The notes: generated by a model from the sequence alone, not told the origin. DNA of 64,000 bases from Thermocrispum municipale DSM 44069 (GCF_000427825.1 NZ_ATYT01000008.1:118927-182926), one strand, 5' to 3'. Shown: positions 1 to 10,104, numbered from the stretch's first letter. A program made the numbers and translations.

Positions 1-1450
<1,450 letters not shown>

Positions 1451-1822
1451 CCGGTCTCCTCCTCGGTACGTCCGCGAACGGACTGCCAGACGCGGTCGGT
1501 AGCAGGCGCGTCGCGTCGTCGCTGTCGAACCCGTGTGTAGCGTCCCCGGTCAGTGCCCACCAGCGATTTCCGGCCAGGCCGGCTGGTGGCGAACACCAGT
1601 GCCATGTATCGCCCCCAGGCAGATCGGCGACATCGCTGAAGGAAATGTACGCCCGCGGTCCCTTCCGCACCCGCTGGGCTCCGAGTTGTCGTGGTGGGAA
1701 CGTGGCCCCGCCGGTGCGCGGCCGACGTCGAACGGCCGACACCGGAACCAGGTTCCGACGCCACACGGATCGCTTACTACCAGGATATCGCCGCGGTCAC
1801 GCGTGAACCTGCCGGCAACGCA
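1451..1822. other. Intergenic stretch without a recognisable gene
   Basis: This spacer lies upstream of the acyl-CoA synthetase and downstream of the sigma/partner operon. Short open frames exist on both strands, but none has a convincing ribosome site, family motif or coherent codon pattern. The promoter of the acyl-CoA synthetase should lie here, but I could not place one with confidence. Confidence 0.5.
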
Positions 1823-1854
1823 ACGGCGCCAGCCGGGCTGCCGGCTGGCGCCGT
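1823..1854 (-). terminator. Strong hairpin terminator of the sigma-factor operon
   Basis: A perfect 14-bp inverted repeat (arms 1823-1836 and 1841-1854, starting ACGGCGCCAGCC) encloses a GCTG loop. It begins 21 bases past the stop codon of the 299-residue membrane protein. There is no U-tract, as is common for actinomycete terminators. Confidence 0.8.
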
Positions 1855-1875
1855 GGACGTGCGGACGCGCGGACT

Positions 1876-2775
1876 TCACTTGCCTTCGCTGCGCTCCTGC
1901 TCCTGCTTGGCGCGTTCTTCCTGCTCCTTCTTCTTGAGCAGTTCCAGCTCGATCTTCTTCTGGGTGATCTCCTGCTCTCGCTCGAGGGCCTTTTGCCGGT
2001 CCTGCTCGAGCTGCTGCTTCTTCTTCAGCTCGGTGAGCTCTCGTTCGAGCTGTTCCTTGCGGACGTCGTCTCTAGCGGGCTGGTACAGGTCGTCATCGAT
2101 GATGACCCGCTCGGTCTGGTCGTTGGACATCGGCATGAAGTCGACGTCCTCATCGCACAGCTCGAGCAGGCTCTGGCATGCGGTCGGGGCCAACGCGCTC
2201 AACATGGCGCCGTCCTCGACGATCAACAGCCGGAGCGGGACCGTCAGTGAGCCGCTGTGACGCGAGGCAAAGAAGGGAAACGCGTCGATCCCGCTGTCCG
2301 CGTCGAGCCGCGTGTCGTCGTTGTTCGGGTCCTGCTGGATCCTCTCCGCCTGGCACACGGGTCCCCGAGGGTTGGTCTTGCACTCGCCCAACTGATAGAC
2401 CACGACCCCTGGTTTGCCTTCGGCCTGATACGTCACGGCGGCGCCGTTGTCGACCGGCACGACAGCCGTTCGCGTGGCTCCCGGCAGATAACGGGGGATC
2501 AGCTTCGCGATCGACTCACCGACCTTCTCGACCTCCGTCGAGGCGGCCTTCATGGTCGGCAGTTGCGCCGGTGGCTGCGCGCTCTGGCCGGCAACCGAAA
2601 CGGCGCCCACGGTGCCGATGGCCACGGCGGCGACGGTGGCCAGTGAGCCGAGCACGGTGCGCCTGCGGCGTGCTGTGCGCCGTGCCTTGTCGATCAGCTC
2701 GTCCGTGCTGAATCCGAGGGGTGGTTCCGCTGTGACCGCTGATCGCAGGCCCTCGCGCAGGTCGTCCTCGATCAT
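1876..2775 (-). CDS. Membrane-anchored protein cotranscribed with an ECF sigma factor
   Basis: A 299-residue protein with a cytoplasmic N-terminus of about 38 residues ending in a basic cluster (ARRTARRRR), one transmembrane segment (about 41-62) and an extracytoplasmic region. The last 75 or so residues are almost entirely Glu, Lys, Gln and Arg with heptad-like Leu spacing, predicting a long charged helix or coiled coil. Its ATG overlaps the sigma stop codon (ATGA), so the two are translationally coupled. That arrangement is typical of SigE/SigM-type ECF operons, where the second gene is often an anti-sigma factor, but I see no zinc-binding HxxxCxxC motif. The anti-sigma role is inferred from position only. 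Confidence 0.72.
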   Translation of the reverse strand: MIEDDLREGLRSAVTAEPPLGFSTDELIDKARRTARRRRTVLGSLATVAAVAIGTVGAVSVAGQSAQPPAQLPTMKAASTEVEKVGESIAKLIPRYLPGATRTAVVPVDNGAAVTYQAEGKPGVVVYQLGECKTNPRGPVCQAERIQQDPNNDDTRLDADSGIDAFPFFASRHSGSLTVPLRLLIVEDGAMLSALAPTACQSLLELCDEDVDFMPMSNDQTERVIIDDDLYQPARDDVRKEQLERELTELKKKQQLEQDRQKALEREQEITQKKIELELLKKKEQEERAKQEQERSEGK

Positions 2776-3312
2776 GACGCCCTCCTGGCCAAGGTCGGTG
2801 TCGACTCCATCCGGTCGAGCACTTCACGAAGCCGCGCCAGTGCGCGCGACTGCTGACTTTTGACGTTGCCCTCCGAGCACTGCAGGATCTCGGCGGCCTC
2901 GGTGATCGACAAGTCTTCCCAGAACCGCAGCACCAGGACCGCCCGTTGGCGCGGGGCCAGCTCGGTCATGCCGCGCAGCACGCGCTCGCGGTTGGCCAAT
3001 CGTTCGCCTGCCAGATCCAGATCCACGTTCGGGTCGGCTCGATCCGGCACCTCGCCGTGGCCCGATTCGCTACGCCGCCATGGCCTGCGCTTCTCGTCCA
3101 GCCAGCAGTTCAGTACGGCTTTACGGGCGTACTTGCTGACGTTGCCGCGACGATGCAGCTTCGGCCAGGTCCGGTACAGCTTCAGCAGCGTGGTCTGAAC
3201 CAGGTCCTCGGCGAGGTGCCAGTCCGCGCACAGCAGGTAGGCGAACCGGCGCAGCGCCAGTACCTGTTGCTCGGCGAAGTGCTGGAACTGCGCCTCCTAG
3301 GTCCGCCTTGAT
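2772..3312 (-). CDS. ECF RNA polymerase sigma factor (SigE family), disrupted 5' end
   Basis: Regions 2 (LRRFAYLLCADWHLAEDLVQ) and 4 (ELAPRQRAVLVLRFWEDLS through EGNVKSQQSRALARL) are intact and read in one frame from 3296 to the stop at 2772. Directly upstream of 3296 is an in-frame TAG (3299-3297), and there is no ATG, GTG or TTG between it and region 2. The first in-frame GTG (3050) would remove region 2. A ribosome site AAGGAGGGGG (3325-3316) and the likely N-terminus (codons IKADL from 3312) lie in another frame; skipping one base at 3297 would join them as IKADL-EAQFQHF. Either a one-base insertion, a sequencing error or an unusual start explains this. Confidence 0.7.
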
Positions 3313-3404
3313 GTGCCCCCTCCTTGGCCCCACATGCCGCTTTCGTGGTCGGTCCTGCCGTGCTCCACCCCTTCACACGGAGCGGGACCGCCGTAGGTTG
3401 CGTC

Positions 3405-4007
3405 CTACGGGGAAGCGGCCGCGACCAGCATGCGCACGGCGTGGTCGATCATGCGGTCCCGTGGCACGTCGAGGCTGCCGTCCAGGTAGCTGATGAACAG
3501 GTACGTCAGCGCGCCGACCAGCGAGGTCGCGGTCAGTTTGCGGTCGGTTTCGTCGTAGCTGTCCGGCAGTTGGTCATGGATCATCGCGGTGAACGTGGGC
3601 AGCAGTTCCGATCCGCGCTTGTTCAGCGCGGGCTCGGTGATCGGCGCCAGCAGCAGCACCGTCCCCTTGCGCGGATCGTCGATGAGCAGCTCGACGAACG
3701 CCGTCACGGCCGCTCGCGCGAGCGCCTCGGGCCGTGGCTCGACGTCGACCATCGCGTTGAGGATCGCCTGCCGAGCCGATTCGGCCACGTGCTCGTAGAC
3801 CGCGAGCATCAACGCGTCGCGATCGGCGAAGCTCTCGTAGAAGTACCGCTCGGTGAGCTTGGCGGTCCGGCACACCGCACGCACCGTGACCGCGGCGGTG
3901 TCACCGCCACCGAGCAACTCGATGCCCGCGTCGATGAGTTGCTGACGCCGGATGGCCCGTCGATCGGCGAGCGTGGTCCCCGCCCAGGTGCGTGTGGCGT
4001 TCGTCAT
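3405..4007 (-). CDS. TetR-family transcriptional regulator
   Basis: A 200-residue repressor-type regulator with an N-terminal helix-turn-helix at about residues 20-60 (LIDAGIELLGGGD ... KLTERYFYESFADRDAL) and a helical ligand-binding domain. The ATG at 4007 is chosen because homology to the family starts there; the frame is open further upstream, but that part is antisense to the neighbouring gene. It is divergent from the MpaB-like gene, with an 84-bp spacer holding a palindrome. Control of that gene and of itself is the natural inference. The ligand is unknown. Confidence 0.9.
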   Translation of the reverse strand: MTNATRTWAGTTLADRRAIRRQQLIDAGIELLGGGDTAAVTVRAVCRTAKLTERYFYESFADRDALMLAVYEHVAESARQAILNAMVDVEPRPEALARAAVTAFVELLIDDPRKGTVLLLAPITEPALNKRGSELLPTFTAMIHDQLPDSYDETDRKLTATSLVGALTYLFISYLDGSLDVPRDRMIDHAVRMLVAAASP

Positions 4008-4028
4008 CCCGCCCCAATGGTCGATCAA

Positions 4029-4064
4029 TTGACTCTCGGTGTTGTCACATCGTACGGTGACAAC
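4029..4064 (+). promoter_or_regulatory. Promoter with palindromic TetR operator
   Basis: A -35 TTGACT (4029-4034) and a -10 TACGGT (4053-4058) are 18 bases apart. A perfect inverted repeat GTTGTCAC (4041-4048) / GTGACAAC (4057-4064), with an 8-base centre ATCGTACG, covers the spacer and the -10. Its position in the divergent spacer fits a TetR operator blocking both promoters. Confidence 0.75.
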
Positions 4065-4091
4065 GACCGTTTCCAGTTGGAAGGATGGGCG

Positions 4092-5069
4092 ATGACCACC
4101 GAAGCAGCGGGTGAATCGGCCGCGCTCCGTGATGCGGACTCCCCGGACGAGCAAGAGCCGAAGCCGCTCGGGCCGGATTCGCTGACGTGGCAGATCTTCG
4201 GCGACTGGCGCGGTCTGTTGCAGGGCCTGTGGGCGGGGTCGATGCAGAACATGCACCCGCAGCTCGGGGCGGCGGTGGCGCAGCACTCGATCTTCTTCCA
4301 GGAGCGCATGCAGCGGTTGTTCCGCTCGCTGTACCCGATCGGCGGGGTGGTCTTCGACGGTGACCGAGCCGTCGAGACCGCGCGGAAGGTGCGCGGCTAT
4401 CACGAGCAGATCAAAGGCATCGACGACAACGGCCAGCGCTACCACGCACTGTCGCCGGACGTTTTCTACTGGGCGCACGCCACGTTCTTCATCGGCACGA
4501 TGCTGACCAAGGAGTACTTCGGCGGCGGCATCACCGAGGCGGAGCGGCGGCAGCTGTTCGACGAGCACGTCCAGTGGTACCGGCTGTACGGGGTGAGCAT
4601 GCGGCCGGTTCCGGCGACCTGGGAGGAGTTCTGCGACTACTACGACTACATGTGTCGTGAGGTGCTCGTGCCGCACCCGGCGGCGCTCGCCGTGCTCGAT
4701 CTGTCCACGTTGGACAAACCGCCGCTGACGCCGTGGCTGCCCGATCGAGTGTGGCGATGGTTACGCGGACACATCGAGAAGCACTACGTGTGGCTCACCG
4801 TGGGCCTCTACCACCCGGCAATCCGGGAGAAGCTCGGCTACCAGTGGACCGAGCGCGACGAGCGGCGGCTGCGCGCGTTCGGCAGGTGGGTGCACCGGGT
4901 GTTTCGCCTGCTCCCGAAGCGGATCAAGCTACATCCGCGGGCGTACGACGGATACCGGCGAGCAGCCGGGAAACTGCCGCCCGACGCGCCGCTGCGGGAA
5001 ACACCGCGGCGGTACCTGCCGCCGGTTTCCGAGCGCGACAAGCCGTGGCACTACAGCCCGGACGTCTGA
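4092..5069 (+). CDS. Oxygenase MpaB family protein (DUF2236)
   Basis: A 325-residue protein of the MpaB/DUF2236 family of haem-associated oxygenase-like proteins, common in actinomycetes and usually next to a TetR regulator. Seen here are the conserved elements GGVVFDGDRAVETARKVRGYH and YHALSPDVFYWAHATFF, including the histidines expected in the core. There is no signal peptide. The ATG at 4092 follows GGAAGGATGGG, a usable ribosome site. A gap of 13 bases to the F420-type oxidoreductase suggests an operon of two redox enzymes under the divergent TetR. Substrate unknown. Confidence 0.85.
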   Translation: MTTEAAGESAALRDADSPDEQEPKPLGPDSLTWQIFGDWRGLLQGLWAGSMQNMHPQLGAAVAQHSIFFQERMQRLFRSLYPIGGVVFDGDRAVETARKVRGYHEQIKGIDDNGQRYHALSPDVFYWAHATFFIGTMLTKEYFGGGITEAERRQLFDEHVQWYRLYGVSMRPVPATWEEFCDYYDYMCREVLVPHPAALAVLDLSTLDKPPLTPWLPDRVWRWLRGHIEKHYVWLTVGLYHPAIREKLGYQWTERDERRLRAFGRWVHRVFRLLPKRIKLHPRAYDGYRRAAGKLPPDAPLRETPRRYLPPVSERDKPWHYSPDV

Positions 5070-5082
5070 TTGACTGCCCACC

Positions 5083-6111
5083 ATGAAGCTCGGCTACCAC
5101 TTCGGATACTGGTCCTCCGGTCCGCCCGCGAACGCCGTGGAAACCATTGCGGCGGCCGAACGACTCGGGTTCGATTCGTTCTGGACCGCGGAAGCCTACG
5201 GTTCCGACGCGCTGACCCCGCTGGCCTGGTTGGGGTCGTCGACCTCGCGGATCAAGCTGGGCACGAACTTGATACAGATCTCCGCCCGGACACCGACCGC
5301 CACCGCGATGGCCGCGATGACGATGGACCACCTCTCGGGCGGTCGGTTCATCCTCGGCTTGGGCGTGTCCGGACCGCAGGTGGTCGAAGGGTGGTACGGG
5401 CAGCCGTATCCGAAGCCGCTGGCGCGCACGCGGGAGTACGTCGCGATCCTGCGGCAGGTGTTCGCGCGCAAGGAGCCGGTGACGTTCGCCGGGGAGCACT
5501 ATCAGCTGCCGCTGCAGGGCGGTACGGGTCTGGGCAAACCGCTCAAGTCGACGGTGCATCCGCTGCGCGAGGACATCCCGATCTATCTCGGTGCGGAAGG
5601 GCCGAAGAACGTGGCGCTGGCCGCCGAGATCGCCGACGGCTGGCTCGCGCTGTTCTTCTCGCCGAAGAGTGACCAGTTCTACCGGGCGGCGCTGGCGGAG
5701 GGATTCGCTCGTGACGGAGCGCGCCGCACCGCGGAGGACTTCGAGGTCGCCGCGTCGGTTCCGGTGATCGTGAGCGACGACGTGGAGGCGGCGGCCGACA
5801 TGATCCGGCCGATCCTGGCGCTCTACATCGGTGGCATGGGCGCCAGGCAGGCCAACTTCCACAAAGACGTCTTCGCCCGCATGGGTTATGAGGCCCTCAC
5901 CGACCAGGTGCAGCAGCTCTACCTCGCCGGCGACAAGAAGGCCGCCACGGCCGCGATCCCGACCGAGCTGGTGGAGGACGTCGCGCTGATCGGGCCGCCG
6001 GCGAAGATCAAGGACGAACTGGCGCGCTGGGAGGAGACCTGCGTGACCACCTTGCTGGTGCAGGGGCCACCGGAGACGTTGCCGGCGATAGCCGACGTGG
6101 TGCTGGGCTAG
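5083..6111 (+). CDS. LLM-class F420-dependent oxidoreductase
   Basis: A 342-residue luciferase-like (alpha/beta)8 barrel enzyme. It begins MKLGYHFGYWSSG and shows the family signatures ERLGFDSFWTAEAYGSDALTP (residues about 28-48) and LGTNLIQISARTP, followed by GGRFILGLGVSGPQVVEGWYG. These features match the F420-dependent rather than the FMN subgroup, but cofactor use is inferred from family. Its ATG is 13 bases after the MpaB-like stop, so both probably belong to one TetR-controlled transcript. Confidence 0.88.
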   Translation: MKLGYHFGYWSSGPPANAVETIAAAERLGFDSFWTAEAYGSDALTPLAWLGSSTSRIKLGTNLIQISARTPTATAMAAMTMDHLSGGRFILGLGVSGPQVVEGWYGQPYPKPLARTREYVAILRQVFARKEPVTFAGEHYQLPLQGGTGLGKPLKSTVHPLREDIPIYLGAEGPKNVALAAEIADGWLALFFSPKSDQFYRAALAEGFARDGARRTAEDFEVAASVPVIVSDDVEAAADMIRPILALYIGGMGARQANFHKDVFARMGYEALTDQVQQLYLAGDKKAATAAIPTELVEDVALIGPPAKIKDELARWEETCVTTLLVQGPPETLPAIADVVLG

Positions 6112-6294
6112 GGGGCCGACCGGGGAGAGGTGGCCCCGCGGTGAGTCCGGGCGTCACAGCCCGGCTCTGCGGCCATCGGCTGTGCGACTCGTCCGGACTC
6201 TGCGCAGCCGTCGGCCACTACTGGCCTCAGCCGGCTCTGTGCGGCCGTCCACCACCCGAGTCGATCGGACTCCCTACGGCTGACCGGCTCCCCG

Positions 6295-6819
6295 CTACGT
6301 CGGCGCCGGAGCGAGTCCGGCCGGATCCCAGTCCAGCGTCGGCGGCAGCGCCCCCTCCAAGGTCAGCAGCCAGCGCTTGACCTCCCGGCCCTCGTATCCG
6401 TCGCCTCCACCGGAGTAGCCACCCAAGCCGTCGTGAGCGATCACGCGGTGGCACGGCACGACGATCGGCATCGGGTTCGAGCCCATGATCCCGCCGATGG
6501 CCCTTGCCGGCGCCCCGGTGCCGCTGAGCTCGGCCAACTCACCGTAGGTGACCGCGGTGCCGTACGGCACGGTGTACAGCGCCTGCAGCACGGCCAGCCG
6601 CGTCCCGGTCGCGAAACTCCAGTCCAACGGCAGGTCGAACGTCCGCAGTTCGCCGGCGAAGTACGCCTGGAGCTGCTCCACGGCCGCTCGCGCCACGGCC
6701 GAGCCTGCTGTGCCCGAGACCTGGTGCCTCGCCCAGCCGACGCGACACAGACCCCGCTCGGACACCGCCACGCCGAGCGGGCCGACCGGCGTCATGAGTC
6801 CGGCGTGCGCCACTTCCAT
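6295..6819 (-). CDS. ogt: Methylated-DNA--protein-cysteine S-methyltransferase
   Basis: A suicide repair enzyme that removes alkyl groups from O6-guanine. At 174 residues it has the expected length. The active-site motif PCHRV is present, with acceptor Cys123, preceded by the Arg-finger/HTH segment VTYGELAELSG and ARAIGGIMGSNP. The N-terminal ribonuclease-H-like domain is the short form without metal ligands. It is monocistronic and convergent with the F420 oxidoreductase. There is no Ada-type regulatory domain. Confidence 0.95.
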   Translation of the reverse strand: MEVAHAGLMTPVGPLGVAVSERGLCRVGWARHQVSGTAGSAVARAAVEQLQAYFAGELRTFDLPLDWSFATGTRLAVLQALYTVPYGTAVTYGELAELSGTGAPARAIGGIMGSNPMPIVVPCHRVIAHDGLGGYSGGGDGYEGREVKRWLLTLEGALPPTLDWDPAGLAPAPT

Positions 6820-6935
6820 ACCGCGATTGTGCCCGGTGGTACTGACAATTCCGCGCGGTGCAGGTCCTGTGATTTTGACTCCGATCGTGCGGTTCGCTCG
6901 GCCCGGCGCGGCCCGGGCACGGCATGCTTACCGGC

Positions 6936-8174
6936 ATGTCTGACGCCCACTACCTCGTCGGTCTCGAACTGCGTGGACGCCGGGTGGTCGTGGTCGGCGC
7001 GGGAAGTGTGGCGCAGCGCCGGTTGCCGCGGTTGATCCGCACCGGAGCCCGCATCGACGTCATCGCCCCGGAAGCGACACCCGCGGTCGAGGGCATGGCA
7101 GGCGCGGGAGAGATCCGGTGGCACCGGCGGCCTTATGCCGAGGGTGACTTACGGGACGCCTGGTACGCGATTGCCTGCACCAATGACCCGAGCGTCAACG
7201 AGGCCGTCAGCGCGGAAGCCGAACACCGGCGTGTGTTCTGCGTGCGAGCCGACGCCGGTACGCAGGGGAGTGCCGTGACACCGGCTACCGGCGAATTCGA
7301 AGGTCTCATGATCGGCGTGCTGGCCGGCGGCCACCCGCTGCGTTCGGCGGCCGTACGCGACGGGATCGTGGAAGCGCTGCGGGAAGGACGTGCGCCCGCC
7401 GACCGACCACCGGCTGCCGAACGATCCGGCATGGGCAAGGTCGTGCTGGTCGGCGGAGGACCCGGTGATCCGGAGCTGATCACCGTGGCAGGCAGACGGC
7501 TGTTGGCGAGCGCGGACGTGGTCGTCGCCGACCGGTTGGCGCCCCGCGAACTGCTGGACGAGTTGTCGCCGCGGGTCGAGGTCGTGGACGCGGCGAAAAT
7601 CCCCTACGGCCGGGCGGCAGCGCAGGAGTTCATCAACGCCACGCTGATCGACCGGGCCAAGGCGGGCAAGACCGTGGTGCGGCTCAAAGGCGGCGACCCT
7701 TACCTGTTCGGCCGCGGCTACGAGGAAGTGCTGGCGTGTGCGCAGGCAGGCGTTCCGGTGTCGGTCGTGCCCGGTGTGACCAGCGCGTTCGCGGTACCCG
7801 CACTGGCTGACGTCCCGATGACGCACCGCGGCGTGGCGCACGAAGTCGTCGTCGTGTCCGGGCACGTGGGCCCGGATGACCCGGCGTCCTTGGTCGACTG
7901 GGACGCCCTGGCGGCATTACGCGGGACGATCGTGCTGCTGATGGGGGTCGAGCGGGCCGGACAGTTCGCGGACGTCCTGCTCGCCGGCGGTCGCGCGGAC
8001 GACACCCCAGCCGCGGTCATCCAAGAGGGCAGTACCAGTCGACAACGGATCGTCCGCACGACGCTCGGCTCGCTCGCCGACGACATTGCCCGAGCCGGGA
8101 TCCGGCCCCCGGCGATCATCGTCATCGGCCCGGTGGCTGGTCTGTACGCACAACGAGCGCAGGACGTCGGGTAA
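6936..8174 (+). CDS. cysG: Siroheme synthase / uroporphyrinogen-III C-methyltransferase
   Basis: A bifunctional enzyme of siroheme synthesis. Residues 1 to about 150 form the NAD-dependent precorrin-2 dehydrogenase domain (Rossmann loop VVVVGAGSVAQRR). From about residue 167 follows the SAM-dependent methyltransferase (VVLVGGGPGDPELIT, then VRLKGGDPYLFGRG and the VPGVTSAFAVPA loop). The 412 residues are shorter than E. coli CysG, as usual in actinomycetes with a reduced linker. An in-frame ATG at 6924 is an alternative start, but homology begins at MSDAHYLVGLEL. The product would serve assimilatory sulfite or nitrite reductase. Confidence 0.93.
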   Translation: MSDAHYLVGLELRGRRVVVVGAGSVAQRRLPRLIRTGARIDVIAPEATPAVEGMAGAGEIRWHRRPYAEGDLRDAWYAIACTNDPSVNEAVSAEAEHRRVFCVRADAGTQGSAVTPATGEFEGLMIGVLAGGHPLRSAAVRDGIVEALREGRAPADRPPAAERSGMGKVVLVGGGPGDPELITVAGRRLLASADVVVADRLAPRELLDELSPRVEVVDAAKIPYGRAAAQEFINATLIDRAKAGKTVVRLKGGDPYLFGRGYEEVLACAQAGVPVSVVPGVTSAFAVPALADVPMTHRGVAHEVVVVSGHVGPDDPASLVDWDALAALRGTIVLLMGVERAGQFADVLLAGGRADDTPAAVIQEGSTSRQRIVRTTLGSLADDIARAGIRPPAIIVIGPVAGLYAQRAQDVG

Positions 8175-8236
8175 CAGTACGATCGCCGTCGGTAACCCAT
8201 CGCGATTCCCAGCGACTGACAGCTGGGAGGTTGACG

Positions 8237-8626
8237 ATGGCAGAGCAAGGCAAGCGAGGCAGGAAGATCGTCGGTGCGGTGGCAGGAGGCATCGCACCGA
8301 TTGCTTTGGGGGCGGCAACCGCGGAGTCGACGGGGGACACGGGGGCGGCACAGGAGCCGGAAGTGCGCACCACCACGGTGACCAAGACGGTCACCGCCAC
8401 AGCGCCGAAGGCGCCGGCTCGCACGACGACGAAGACGAAGACCCGGACGGTGACGAGGACCGAGCGGGTCACCGTGACGGCCAAGGCGCCTGCCGCCGCG
8501 GAGGGATCCGCGTACTACGAGAATTGCGACGCTGCTCGCGCGGCGGGCGCCGCGCCGGTGAGGGCAGGCGACCCGGGCTACGGACCCCACCTCGATCGAG
8601 ACCGAGACGGTGTGGGCTGCGAGTAA
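8237..8626 (+). CDS. Exported Excalibur calcium-binding domain protein
   Basis: A 129-residue protein with a short basic N-terminus and a weak hydrophobic stretch (KIVGAVAGGIAPIALGAA) acting as signal or anchor, a Thr/Lys-rich linker, and a C-terminal Excalibur domain (YYENCDAARAAGAAPV ... DRDRDGVGCE) with two cysteines and the DxDxDG calcium loop. GGGAGG six bases upstream fixes the ATG at 8237. Such domains are found on cell-surface and nuclease-associated proteins of actinomycetes; no catalytic domain is present here. Confidence 0.88.
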   Translation: MAEQGKRGRKIVGAVAGGIAPIALGAATAESTGDTGAAQEPEVRTTTVTKTVTATAPKAPARTTTKTKTRTVTRTERVTVTAKAPAAAEGSAYYENCDAARAAGAAPVRAGDPGYGPHLDRDRDGVGCE

Positions 8627-8632
8627 CGGGCC

Positions 8633-9556
8633 TCAGCTCGCCGGAGCGGAACTCTCGCCGACGCCGGCGTAGCGCTCGCGCAGGAAGCTCACGATCTCAC
8701 TGGTCAGCCGCTGCGGGTCGAACCGCAGCTCGACCGGACTGCGAGCCTGAACGAACGTCGCCGCGGGCATGTCCCGTGCCAGCGCGTCCGCATCGCCGAA
8801 CGGATGGATCGGGTCGCGAGCGTGGCCGATCACCAGCGCCGGGATGTCGATCCGCTGTCGGATGCTGCGCGGCGGCGCGATCCGGCCGAACAGCAGCCCG
8901 TGCAGCAACGCGGCCATCGCGGCGGGCTCCTGTTGCAGCACGTCCGCGACCACGTCGACCCAGATGTAGCCGCGCGGCACGCGTTTGGCGGCCGCTTTCA
9001 CTGTGTTGACCGTCACCGGGGCGAACCGCGCGGCGAACAGCAACGGCGGGAAGGCCAGCAGGCCGGCAAAGATCGCATTGTCCAGGACGGGCATCTCCAC
9101 CAGCAGGCCGTGTACCCGGTCCGGCGCGAGCACGGCCGTCTCCAGGCTCACGTTCGCGCCCAGCGAGGTCCCGCCCACGACGGCCTGCTCGACGTCCAGG
9201 TGATCCAGCAGCCCGACGACCTGCTCGGCGAACGCGGTCAGCGAATACCGCCAGGACTCCGTCGGCCGGTCCGAACCGCCGTGGCCGAGCAGGTCGAGGG
9301 TGACGACGTGGAATCCTTCGCGGGCCAGCCGCCTGGCCAGCGGTCGGTGCATCCGGCGGCTGAGCAGGATGCCGTGGGTCAGCAGCACGGTTCCGGCACT
9401 GGTGGCGCTGTCGCCGTACTCGGTGTACTCGAGGCGGAAGCCGTCGTGCTGGAATGCTCCGTGCACCTCCAGCGGGGCCAGCGCCAACGGACGACGCTCG
9501 GAAGCATCCGCTGCGTCGTCCTTGGTTCGTCTCCGGAACCGCTCCCGCGCCTGCAT
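8633..9556 (-). CDS. Alpha/beta hydrolase
   Basis: A 307-residue alpha/beta-hydrolase-fold protein. The nucleophile elbow reads GGTSLGANVS (Ser), the oxyanion region is LLTHGILLSRRMH, and HP in RDPIHPFGDA sits near the usual acid. The expected C-terminal catalytic His is not obvious in the tail. GGAGG nine bases before the ATG at 9556 supports the start; an upstream in-frame ATG near 9592 lacks one. It follows the lipoprotein gene in the same direction with a 53-base gap. Substrate is not predictable. Confidence 0.85.
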   Translation of the reverse strand: MQARERFRRRTKDDAADASERRPLALAPLEVHGAFQHDGFRLEYTEYGDSATSAGTVLLTHGILLSRRMHRPLARRLAREGFHVVTLDLLGHGGSDRPTESWRYSLTAFAEQVVGLLDHLDVEQAVVGGTSLGANVSLETAVLAPDRVHGLLVEMPVLDNAIFAGLLAFPPLLFAARFAPVTVNTVKAAAKRVPRGYIWVDVVADVLQQEPAAMAALLHGLLFGRIAPPRSIRQRIDIPALVIGHARDPIHPFGDADALARDMPAATFVQARSPVELRFDPQRLTSEIVSFLRERYAGVGESSAPAS

Positions 9557-9609
9557 GGCCGACCACCTCCGCGGCTGCTCAGTCACGATCATGGTAGGGG
9601 CAGCATGCG

Positions 9610-10104
9610 TCATTCCGCGTCGACGACGGCCGCGGAGACGGTGTCCGACCCCCGCATGCACAGCGTCCCGCCTTGCGACGAGGGCGGGCCGGACACGCAC
9701 GTCCAGCCGTCCACGGCGGCCCTCACGGGCTTGTCGGACCCCGCGGGTTGTTTGCCACGAATCTGCTGGTGAAACGTTCGCACGAGGCGGACAGCCTCGG
9801 CGCAGGACGTCTGGCCGTCCTCGACCATCACCTGCAGCACGGCACCGCTCGCGGCCGGGACCGTCCCGCAGCCGCCCGAATCATCGGATTCCTCGGGAGC
9901 CGGAGTGGACTGGTCGGCTGATCGGCTCGGCGGGGGAGTCGACGCCGGCCGCGACGGCGACTGCTGCCGAGACGGCGACGGTGCCGCTGTGGTTTGCGGT
10001 GGAGTTTCGGACCGGGCAGCGGCCGGAGTTTGTTGCGGTGCGGAACAGCCGGAGGTCAGAACCAGCCACGCGGCCAGCAGTGCGACCAGCCGTAACCCAC
10101 CCAT
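9610..10104 (-). CDS. Secreted lipoprotein with Pro/Ser/Thr-rich linker
   Basis: A 164-residue protein. The signal peptide MGGLRLVALLAAWLVLTSGC ends in the lipobox LTSGC, so it should be lipid-anchored outside the membrane. About 60 residues of low-complexity Pro/Ser/Thr/Gln follow, then a compact domain of about 75 residues with four cysteines that could form two disulfides. AAGGAG precedes the ATG. The C-terminal domain resembles small actinomycete lipoproteins of unknown role; I do not recognise a named family. Confidence 0.85.
   Translation of the reverse strand: MGGLRLVALLAAWLVLTSGCSAPQQTPAAARSETPPQTTAAPSPSRQQSPSRPASTPPPSRSADQSTPAPEESDDSGGCGTVPAASGAVLQVMVEDGQTSCAEAVRLVRTFHQQIRGKQPAGSDKPVRAAVDGWTCVSGPPSSQGGTLCMRGSDTVSAAVVDAE

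Noticed and set aside
3050..3050. GTG at 3050 as the true start of the ECF sigma factor
   Set aside because: It would discard the whole conserved region 2, which is perfectly preserved upstream in the same frame.
6112..6294. Repeated CCGGCTCTG-type motifs between the F420 oxidoreductase and ogt
   Set aside because: Short, irregular and without clear pairing; not distinguishable from GC-rich background.
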